This document shows, in pieces, positions 31,544 to 38,304 of a stretch of 38,304 nucleotides of DNA. How positions within the stretch are numbered: position 1 is the first letter of the stretch; each line of letters opens with the position of its first letter. The stretch covers positions 1 to 38,304 of the forward strand of contig CAJWAD010000023.1 in the NCBI GenBank assembly GCA_913020245.1, given 5' to 3'. Below the pieces are notes generated by a model, which ran no database searches, had not been told where the DNA came from, and saw only the letters and a program-made list of their open reading frames with translations. The stretch comes from an uncultured Oleiphilus sp. GTDB taxonomy: Bacteria; Pseudomonadota; Gammaproteobacteria; Pseudomonadales; Oleiphilaceae. The translations under genes were made by a program, and so were the position numbers.

Positions 31544-31678
31544 AAATGCTCCCTTTGGATTCATAGCCTTCAAGCGTAAATTTACTTTGAAAGCAAGGAG
31601 TTATAAATAAACGAGGACTATGAGCTGTGCACACCTATGCCACAACAGACAGTTCCCGCAGTTTTTCGAGCCGCGAAT

Positions 31679-31706
31679 ATTATAGATAAACAGGAAAAGA
31701 TGCAAG
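31679..31706 (-). promoter_or_regulatory. Candidate promoter of the rpsF operon
   Basis: The minus strand has a perfect TATAAT (31684-31679) preceded, with a short 15-16 bp spacer, by CTTGCAT as -35 region. A transcript would begin near 31672 and have a leader of about 130 nt. I could not confirm an S6:S18 autoregulatory motif in it. Confidence 0.45.
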
Positions 31707-31726
31707 GCGTTGCAAGCGTTTACACT

Positions 31727-33088
31727 CTATTCACTTAAATCGGCAAGTGGGCTTTTTAAAAACGTTGGCGCGCCTTCAAGACGCAGCAAATAGCAATCAG
31801 TTTCTGAGTGATAAATAGCTATTAACTTCCCATGCTTGAGGACAGCTAGATATTCATCCCAACGCCAAGGCGGTAGTTTACCCTCCCTCAGGATACGCCC
31901 GAGTTTCGGCAATGTTGGCTGCTGCCGCCAGAATACTTGACCTTCCTCACCCAGATTAAACGTACACAATTCACCCATGCAAGCCCCATCTGGATCAGAT
32001 AAGACAAATGAATTTTTAGAAAAAACGAAGCTTACAGGCAAGGCCTGCGTGACACAGGTAAAAGCTGATGATTGCTGAGTCGACTTTCTGATAAACAAAG
32101 CACCACGGTATCTGCGTAATTGGACATCACCCCATTGCAGAAACGGTTGTGCATCTTGCTTCGCTAAAATGACCTCATTAAAAACACGTGAGAATATTTT
32201 AACGGATGGTTGGGGTACGCAATGTTCTATCAGCCATTCTCGCAATACAAATGCAACAGATGAATCGGCAAGCCCTTTAAGCGCTTGCACTGAGAGCGCT
32301 GCACTCGACGCATATTTTTCGTCTAAAACATACGGCCTAACCTGCTGATACAAGTTTTTTTGAAAAACACTTAACTGGCTTGCGCGCTCACCTAGAATAA
32401 TCAATTGTTGATCGATAGTTGAATCCAGACAATTTAGTCTTGGACGTATACAATGCCGAACATTGTTACGCATAATCGCTAAATCAGAATTACTCTCGTC
32501 CTCGACCCAATCTAACTGATGAGCCTGAGCGTAATGCTCTAAAGCCAATCGTGGTGTGTGGATGAAGGGCCTAAAAATTTTCGCGCTACCCATTACCCCG
32601 AGAGAAATCGAGCGCTGCTGAGGCATTCCAGCCAAAAGCGTTACATTGCTATCCTTTAAGATGCGCATTAAGGTTGTTTCAATTTGATCATCAAGGTGAT
32701 GACCTAACAAAATAACGGAGTCAGCGCTGGCATGTCTCTGCAACGCTGCATAGCGATGTTTTCGCGCCGCGGCCTCTAAACCCTCGCCACTCGCTTCTAC
32801 GCGAACATACTCTACATATACAGGTACGCTCAAACGGTCACAACTGAATCGGCAATGCGCAGCCCATTTATCGGCATGCTCACTCAAGCCGTGATGCACA
32901 TGCACCGCCTTACAACTCGCCCCACGGGCAATAAGCGGTGCCAGCAGTGCATTAAGAAGTACAATAGAGTCTAAGCCTCCACTCAGTGCAAAAACATACT
33001 GCGTAGCCGCAGGGATACTCTGAGCAACCGTGTGCGGATCAAAAAAAGAATCTGTAGGAAACCTAGAGTCTGGCTCAATCTCGGACAT
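31727..33088 (-). CDS. tilS: tRNA(Ile)-lysidine synthase
   Basis: This 453-residue N-type ATP pyrophosphatase attaches lysine to C34 of the CAU-anticodon isoleucine tRNA so that it reads AUA. The PP-loop is SGGLDS (36-41), followed by [18 protein letters not shown] near residues 61-78 and [19 protein letters not shown] near 126-144. The C-terminal TilS domain includes [17 protein letters not shown]. Its start overlaps the accA 3' end by 14 bp. In Pseudomonas pyrG usually follows; here the rpsF cluster does instead. Confidence 0.94.
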   Translation of the reverse strand: MSEIEPDSRFPTDSFFDPHTVAQSIPAATQYVFALSGGLDSIVLLNALLAPLIARGASCKAVHVHHGLSEHADKWAAHCRFSCDRLSVPVYVEYVRVEASGEGLEAAARKHRYAALQRHASADSVILLGHHLDDQIETTLMRILKDSNVTLLAGMPQQRSISLGVMGSAKIFRPFIHTPRLALEHYAQAHQLDWVEDESNSDLAIMRNNVRHCIRPRLNCLDSTIDQQLIILGERASQLSVFQKNLYQQVRPYVLDEKYASSAALSVQALKGLADSSVAFVLREWLIEHCVPQPSVKIFSRVFNEVILAKQDAQPFLQWGDVQLRRYRGALFIRKSTQQSSAFTCVTQALPVSFVFSKNSFVLSDPDGACMGELCTFNLGEEGQVFWRQQPTLPKLGRILREGKLPPWRWDEYLAVLKHGKLIAIYHSETDCYLLRLEGAPTFLKSPLADLSE

Positions 33089-34025
33089 ATGCGGTTAAGC
33101 GACGGTAACGTTGCTCAAGTAAGTCTTCCGTTGAAAGTGCTTTTAACACGTCAAGGTTGCGCAGCAATTCTACTTTAATATTTTGCGCCGTTTGCGGGAC
33201 ATTGCGATGCGCACCGCCTAATGGCTCATTAATGACGGTATCAACCAAATCCAACTCTTTCAGACGTGCGGCCGTTACGCCCATCGCCTCGGCCGCCTCC
33301 GCAGCAAACTCAGCACTTTTCCACAAAATAGAGGCGCAACCTTCTGGCGAAATAACCGAGTAAGTTGAGTATTCAAGCATATTTAAGTGATCGCATACCC
33401 CTATTGCTAGCGCACCACCTGAGCCACCCTCACCAATGACTGTTGATATAACAGGCGTCTTGAGTCGAGACATTAATGCGATATTACGCGCAATTGCCTC
33501 ACTTTGACCTCGCTCCTCAGCACCGATACCTGGAAACGCGCCTGGTGTATCTATCAGCGTCACCACTGGCACATCAAACCGCTCAGCCAACTCCATTAAA
33601 CGCTTCGCTTTACGATAACCTTCTGGCAATGGCATACCAAAGTTTCGCTTCACTTTTTCTTTGACATCGCGGCCCTTCTGATGGCCAATGACCATAACAG
33701 GCTGCCCGTCCAAACGTGCTAAACCGCCAACAATGGACGGATCATCTGCAAAGGTGCGATCCCCATGCAACTCATCAAAGTCGTCAAAAATCTCATCGAT
33801 ATAATCAAGGGTATAAGGGCGTTCTGGGTGCCGTGCCATGCGCGTCACATCCCAAGGACTGAGATCAGCAAAGATAGAACGGGTTTGCGCCTCACTCTCT
33901 CGCTCCAAACGTTCAATGGCTTCAGTAATGTTTAAATCCTGATCATTACCCACCATCCGCAACTCTTTAATTTTTTCTTCGAGTTCAGCAATAGGCTGTT
34001 CAAAATCTAGGTACTGTAAATTCAT
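33075..34025 (-). CDS. accA: Acetyl-CoA carboxylase, carboxyltransferase alpha subunit
   Basis: This 316-residue subunit works with AccD to transfer CO2 from carboxybiotin to acetyl-CoA, the first step of fatty acid synthesis. Typical motifs are the opening [37 protein letters not shown] near residues 158-177, [13 protein letters not shown] near 201-213 and [16 protein letters not shown] near 226-241. The ATG at 34025 lacks a nearby Shine-Dalgarno. An 11-codon open frame with its own AAGGAG ends on this ATG (ATGA overlap). The gene lies between dnaE and tilS as in Pseudomonas. Confidence 0.97.
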   Translation of the reverse strand: MNLQYLDFEQPIAELEEKIKELRMVGNDQDLNITEAIERLERESEAQTRSIFADLSPWDVTRMARHPERPYTLDYIDEIFDDFDELHGDRTFADDPSIVGGLARLDGQPVMVIGHQKGRDVKEKVKRNFGMPLPEGYRKAKRLMELAERFDVPVVTLIDTPGAFPGIGAEERGQSEAIARNIALMSRLKTPVISTVIGEGGSGGALAIGVCDHLNMLEYSTYSVISPEGCASILWKSAEFAAEAAEAMGVTAARLKELDLVDTVINEPLGGAHRNVPQTAQNIKVELLRNLDVLKALSTEDLLEQRYRRLTAYVRD

Positions 34026-34057
34026 AATTTGCGAATACGACCTTGTGAGCTAGACAC
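34022..34057 (-). CDS. Possible 11-codon leader peptide upstream of accA
   Basis: A GTG at 34057 opens an 11-codon frame ([11 protein letters not shown]) whose TGA overlaps the accA ATG. AAGGAG (34068-34073) lies 10 nt upstream, whereas accA itself lacks a well-placed ribosome binding site. Translational coupling is a hypothesis, and short frames like this arise by chance. Confidence 0.3.
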   Translation of the reverse strand: MSSSQGRIRKL

Positions 34058-34155
34058 GTCTAACCGTCTCCTTTTAGGCAAAGCAAAACGTTTGCAGCGA
34101 TGCGCAAAACCTTAGACAATTACAGGCTTTAAGTATAGCGCTGATTGCAAATTTC

Positions 34156-37100
34156 TTAATCGTACTGGAGTAAGACTTTCTCTTTACCCAACATATACTG
34201 CAAATCATGCAACATTTCGTCTTCTGGCGCCACCTGCCAAGACTCACCCAGCTGGATAGTCGACTCAGAGTCAGGACGACAATAACGAATAGCCACCTTA
34301 CAACCTGGGCTACGATAGGGCGCTATCTTTGTTTTTAACTCTTGAATAAATCCAATTTCAATCTCTGAGGAATCAAGTTTTATCTCCAAATGTGACGCAA
34401 AATGCGTGCGCGCGTTAATTAAGGACATCACTTTGTCAGCGCGCAGCTTTAAACTGCCTGAGTAATCATCCAAACTCACCACTCCCTCCACTGCAACAAT
34501 TGAATCGCTTTGAATGCTCTCACGATACTGCTCATAAGAATCTGAAAATAAGGTCGCTTCAATACGCGCGGATCGATCATCCAAGGTAACGAAACACATG
34601 GTTTGGCCACGCTTGTTCTTCATCACTCGAACCGCGACAATCAGGCCAACGATCGTGATGCGATTTTTACTCGATTTCAAATCAACGATTGCATTTGGTG
34701 AAAAGTTGCGCACCTCATTCTCGTATTGGTCAAACGGATGCCCCGTCAAATACAAGCCCAATGTATCCTTTTCTAATCCAAGGCGCTGTTTTTCGCTCCA
34801 CTCTCGCATCCCTGCTGATTTCGCATAGACATCGTCATCTCCAGCGTCCGGTACCACCTCACCAAAAAGATCGACCATTCCTACATGTTGATTACGCGAA
34901 TTTTGCTCCGCACATTGCACAGCCTCCTCTAAACTTGCCATGAGTCGCGCTCTGCTAGGCCCAATTGCGTCGAGGGCACCGGCATAAACTAGGGCCTCGA
35001 GTGCACGCTTGTTGACCTTACGCAAATCAACACGATCACAAAAGTCGAACAAACTTGTGAATGCGCCGCCCTGCATCCTCGCCTCAATAACACTTTCAAT
35101 CGGTCCTTCGCCTAAGCCTTTTACCGCGCCAAGGCCGTACACGATTTGCCCTTCATCATCCACAGTAAACGTATAATCACTGACATTTACGCTAGGCAAC
35201 ACAAGCGATAATTTCATCTGCCGACATTCTTCTACCAACGTCACAATCTTGTCGGTATTTTGCATATCGGCTGTTAATACGGCCGCCATAAATTCCGCTG
35301 GATAGTGTGTCTTCAACCATAAGGTTTGATAGGACACCAATGCATAGGCCGCAGAGTGCGATTTATTAAAACCATAGCCTGCAAACTTCTCTACAAGATC
35401 AAATATTTTTAGCGCAAGTCCACCATCGACGCCCTGCTTTATCGAACCTTCCTCAAAGAGACCCCGTTGCTTCGCCATTTCTTCCGGCTTTTTCTTACCC
35501 ATCGCGCGGCGCAATACGTCAGCGCCACCCAAAGTATACCCGGCTAATGTTTGGGCAATTTGCATCACTTGCTCTTGATAAACAATGACACCATAGGTTG
35601 GGTCGAGAATTTCTTTCAAACTATCGTGCTGAAAATCTGGATGCGGATAAGCCACCTCTGCACGACCATGCTTGCGGTTAATAAAGTCGTCCACCATGCC
35701 TGACTCGAGAGGACCGGGGCGAAATAGGGCCACAAGTGCAATCATATCCTCGAGGGTGTCCGGCTGCAGCCGTCTAATCAAATCTTTCATACCTCGCGAT
35801 TCCAATTGGAATACCGCAGTGGTTTGTGCCGTTTTCAGCAGCCGAAAAGAGGCCGCATCATCCAGAGGAATATGATCGATATTAATCGGCTCTTTACCCT
35901 CGATTTGACGCCGAGGATTGATCATCTTCAGCGCCCAATCTACAATGGTCAGGGTGCGCAAACCCAAAAAGTCAAACTTAACAAGCCCCGCATCTTCGAC
36001 GTCATTTTTATCGAATTGAGTCACGAGACCACCACCCGCCTCATCGCAATATAACGCAGAGAAATCCGTTAACTTAGTCGGAGCGATGACAACACCACCC
36101 GCATGCTTCCCAACGTTACGCGTGACCCCTTCTAACGAAACGGCCATATCCCATATCTCTTGGGCTTCGTCGTCGACCTCAAGAAAGTCTTTCAGCGTCG
36201 GCTCTTGATCGATAGCCTTCGCAAGTGTCATACCTACTTCAAAAGGAATCATCTTTGATAAGCGATCGGCCAAACCATAAGATTTACCTTGGACACGGGC
36301 TACATCTCTAACCACGGCCTTCGCGGCCATGGTGCCGAACGTTATAATTTGTGATACCGCGTCACGACCATAGTGATCCGCCACATAAGAAATAACTCGA
36401 TCACGACCATCCATACAAAAATCGACATCGAAATCTGGCATGGAGACACGCTCTGGATTCAAAAACCGCTCGAAGAGCAAATCATATTGAAGTGGATCGA
36501 GGTCTGTAATCTTCAGTGCATAGGCAACCAAAGAGCCTGCCCCTGAACCACGCCCTGGCCCGACTGGAATCGCTTGATTCTTGGCCCATTGAATAAAGTC
36601 CATCACAATTAAAAAATAACCGGGAAAACCCATTTGCAGGATGATATCGAGCTCGAAATCAAGCCGGTCATAATAGGGTTGACGGGCAACCGGCGTGTCG
36701 AGACCCGTTTTCACCAAAATCACCTCGAGTCGCTCATCCAAGCCATCGCGGCATAATTGACGAAAAAACCCATCCATCGTCATACCCGCTGGCACTGGAT
36801 ACTGAGGCAAAAAATATTCCCCTAGGCGCAGCTCAACATTGCATCGCTTGGCAATTTCGACACTGTTTTCAATCGCCTCTGGAATGTCCTCAAATAAGGC
36901 AATCATTTCCTCAGGCGACTTTAAATACTGGCTTTCGCTGTAACGTCGATCACGACGTGGATCGGCCAACGTATCACCTTCAGCAATGCACACTCGGGCT
37001 TCATGTGCCTCAAAATCATCCGGCGACAAAAACTGCACGTCATTCGTTGCCACCACCGGACAAGCAAGCTCTTTCGCAAGGATTACACTGGCATGCACGC

Positions 37101-37638
37101 ACTCTTCATCGTTAACTCGATCGCAACGATGCAGCTCCAGATAAAAACTATCAGGAAACACCCCCATCCAATGTTGTGCGCGCGCTTTCGCCGTCTCATG
37201 CTTCCCCGATAATAGCGCCCGACCGACTTCTCCATCTTTGGCACCTGATAAGACAATCAACCCGTCCGCCGCGGCCTCCAACCAACACTGTTTAATTACC
37301 GCTAAACCTAACTGCTGCCCTTCAGTAAACCCAAGAGAAAGAAGTTCTGTAAGATTCCGATAACCTTTATCATTTTTTGCCAATAACGTCATGCGCGTGG
37401 GGGATGCTGAATCATCGAGATTTTCTAACCAGATATCCGCGCCAACAATCGGTTTCACACCAACATTGCGTGTGGCGTTATAAAATTTTACTAACGCGCA
37501 AAGATTAGATTGATCTGTGATGGCAATCGCTGGAATTTCTTCCACAGCAAGCTTCTTTGCCAATGGTTTAATACGAACCAAGCCATTTACAAGTGAAAAC
37601 TCAGTGTGAAGACGTAAGTGAACAAAACGTGCTGACAT
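34156..37638 (-). CDS. dnaE: DNA polymerase III alpha subunit
   Basis: This 1160-residue catalytic subunit is the replicative polymerase. The N-terminal PHP domain starts FVHLRLHTEFSLVNGLV. The C-family polymerase core includes GPGRGSGAGSLVAYAL near residues 358-373 and the catalytic aspartates in MPDFDVDFCMDGRD near 399-412. Later come GYGFNKSHSAAYALVSYQT and a helix-hairpin-helix region. A C-terminal OB-fold follows (ITIVGLIVAVRVMKNKRGQT). The length matches DnaE1. No intein is present. No strong ribosome binding site precedes the ATG. Confidence 0.97.
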   Translation of the reverse strand: MSARFVHLRLHTEFSLVNGLVRIKPLAKKLAVEEIPAIAITDQSNLCALVKFYNATRNVGVKPIVGADIWLENLDDSASPTRMTLLAKNDKGYRNLTELLSLGFTEGQQLGLAVIKQCWLEAAADGLIVLSGAKDGEVGRALLSGKHETAKARAQHWMGVFPDSFYLELHRCDRVNDEECVHASVILAKELACPVVATNDVQFLSPDDFEAHEARVCIAEGDTLADPRRDRRYSESQYLKSPEEMIALFEDIPEAIENSVEIAKRCNVELRLGEYFLPQYPVPAGMTMDGFFRQLCRDGLDERLEVILVKTGLDTPVARQPYYDRLDFELDIILQMGFPGYFLIVMDFIQWAKNQAIPVGPGRGSGAGSLVAYALKITDLDPLQYDLLFERFLNPERVSMPDFDVDFCMDGRDRVISYVADHYGRDAVSQIITFGTMAAKAVVRDVARVQGKSYGLADRLSKMIPFEVGMTLAKAIDQEPTLKDFLEVDDEAQEIWDMAVSLEGVTRNVGKHAGGVVIAPTKLTDFSALYCDEAGGGLVTQFDKNDVEDAGLVKFDFLGLRTLTIVDWALKMINPRRQIEGKEPINIDHIPLDDAASFRLLKTAQTTAVFQLESRGMKDLIRRLQPDTLEDMIALVALFRPGPLESGMVDDFINRKHGRAEVAYPHPDFQHDSLKEILDPTYGVIVYQEQVMQIAQTLAGYTLGGADVLRRAMGKKKPEEMAKQRGLFEEGSIKQGVDGGLALKIFDLVEKFAGYGFNKSHSAAYALVSYQTLWLKTHYPAEFMAAVLTADMQNTDKIVTLVEECRQMKLSLVLPSVNVSDYTFTVDDEGQIVYGLGAVKGLGEGPIESVIEARMQGGAFTSLFDFCDRVDLRKVNKRALEALVYAGALDAIGPSRARLMASLEEAVQCAEQNSRNQHVGMVDLFGEVVPDAGDDDVYAKSAGMREWSEKQRLGLEKDTLGLYLTGHPFDQYENEVRNFSPNAIVDLKSSKNRITIVGLIVAVRVMKNKRGQTMCFVTLDDRSARIEATLFSDSYEQYRESIQSDSIVAVEGVVSLDDYSGSLKLRADKVMSLINARTHFASHLEIKLDSSEIEIGFIQELKTKIAPYRSPGCKVAIRYCRPDSESTIQLGESWQVAPEDEMLHDLQYMLGKEKVLLQYD

Positions 37639-37773
37639 AAAAAATAGATGGTGTTAAGAGGTTACCGCTAAACAACTTGGTATTAGCGACGGGCGGCATC
37701 ACCCGAAAAAGTGGGTAAATGTTATCATGCACAAACAAGGTTGGGGAGATAAGTATCTAGATTATTGACCTAA
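37639..37773. other. Intergenic region between dnaE and the right-end membrane gene
   Basis: No gene was found here. It should contain the dnaE promoter (minus strand) and possibly signals for the divergent right-end gene, including a GGGGAG at 37743-37748 not followed by a long open frame. Confidence 0.5.
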
Positions 37774-38304
37774 GTCTTTTTAGCGCTTGGCACCTACGCG
37801 CAGCTGAATAGCTACCGATATTTTTATTCCCAAGCTTTATTTGGGCACGACTATCTAGAACCGAAAGCGAGCAAAAACAAGCGAAACATAGGCCAAATAC
37901 CAAGAACACATTCGATTAAAGTTAAAGCATTTTTATATATTTTAGCCCCAGGTGCCTTGTTAGGTTTATTTGAGGCGTTTCAGGTAGACAGTAATGAACT
38001 CTTCGGCGCGTGGTCGGTTTATGACCCGGTTGCATGGATTGGATTTGTCGGCGCTTTGCTCTGCATCTCAGTCTGGGTCGGTCAGCCCTTAAACTCATGG
38101 TCTGTAAGGTTTTCTGAATCTATTAGCATCAAACATTTAAAAGAGACAGTCGTCGCCGAAACCAGTTTTATTTCAGTTTGGGTGATTCTTGGTTTTTTAA
38201 GCTATGAAATTCTTATATACGCCACCAATATCGACTTACAAGCCGTTTTTGAACCCCTTGGGGCACTCGCCATTTTATTAGCTGTCGTCATCGGATTCGT
38301 TCCG
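37774..38304 (+). CDS. N-terminal part of a membrane protein, possible metal exporter (partial)
   Basis: A plus-strand frame is open from just after a TAA (37771-37773) to the window edge. From about 37921 it encodes hydrophobic segments: AFLYILAPGALLGLFEAF, WIGFVGALLCISVWVG, FISVWVILGFLSYEIL and GALAILLAVVIGFVP. The pattern APGALLGLFEAF followed later by IGFVP resembles putative ten-helix heavy-metal or manganese exporters, but the C-terminal two thirds are missing. No ATG, GTG or TTG occurs in frame before 37957, so the true start is unclear. It could be a rare codon or involve a frameshift. Function is tentative. Confidence 0.5.

Noticed and set aside
31544-31573. Upstream TTG start for rpsF
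   Set aside because: It would place the AAAGGGAG ribosome binding site inside the gene and add residues before the conserved MRHYE start of S6.
31544-31672. S6:S18 autoregulatory leader motif in the rpsF 5' region
   Set aside because: I could not identify the conserved bulged-stem motif by eye. A covariance-model search would be decisive.
1-38304. tRNA genes, rRNA genes, CRISPR arrays, insertion sequences, prophage genes
   Set aside because: Looked for across the window. No cloverleaf-like sequence, spaced direct-repeat array, transposase or integrase frame was found.

Overview
The window comes from a gammaproteobacterium of moderate GC, probably marine or free-living. The core-gene blocks rpsF-rpsR-DUF2232-rplI-dnaB-alr and dnaE-accA-tilS have the order seen in Pseudomonas-like lineages. 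The LpxL-type acyltransferase indicates an LPS-making Gram-negative cell. No insertion sequence, prophage, CRISPR array, tRNA or rRNA was seen.

Positions 1-18268 form a purine uptake and catabolism region. A minus-strand operon (4413 to 1) encodes a BMP-type ABC importer: double ATPase, two permeases and a periplasmic binding protein cut by the window edge. Divergent from it, nine tightly packed plus-strand genes (4939-14846) encode xdhA-xdhB-xdhC-alc-uraD-uraH-allA-guaD-puuD. A separate minus-strand gene, puuE (18268-17357), supplies allantoinase. Together they take guanine or hypoxanthine/xanthine to urate, 5-hydroxyisourate, OHCU, allantoin, allantoate, ureidoglycolate, and finally glyoxylate plus urea. 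Urate is oxidised by the membrane cytochrome-c type PuuD rather than a soluble H2O2-forming uricase. Urease and a dedicated regulator gene are not in the window.

The most notable observation is a shared palindrome, TGACCA-N2-TGGTCA, which matches the published RutR (TetR-family) consensus. It occurs twice in the 525-bp divergent importer/xdh intergenic region, with centres 147 bp apart. A degenerate third copy lies at the promoter of the detached puuE gene. This suggests one RutR-like regulon over the whole pathway. The importer leader RNA and the xdhA leader carry further unexplained structures.

Positions 14908-16461 hold ybaK, a GFA-like zinc protein and a cold-shock gene. Positions 16462-17356 appear non-coding. 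Positions 18433-22727 hold a periplasmic glutathione peroxidase, a SpoIIAA-like protein, a hutX-hutZ heme-utilisation pair, and an SDR/acyl-CoA dehydrogenase-like pair. A strong plus-strand terminator lies upstream of the SDR with no obvious gene before it.

Positions 22763-37638 are mostly housekeeping genes on the minus strand: ppk1, an lpxL-like gene, alr, dnaB, rplI, a DUF2232 gene, rpsR, rpsF, tilS, accA and dnaE, with thpR on the plus strand. The right end carries the start of a membrane protein, possibly a metal exporter, whose start codon is unclear.
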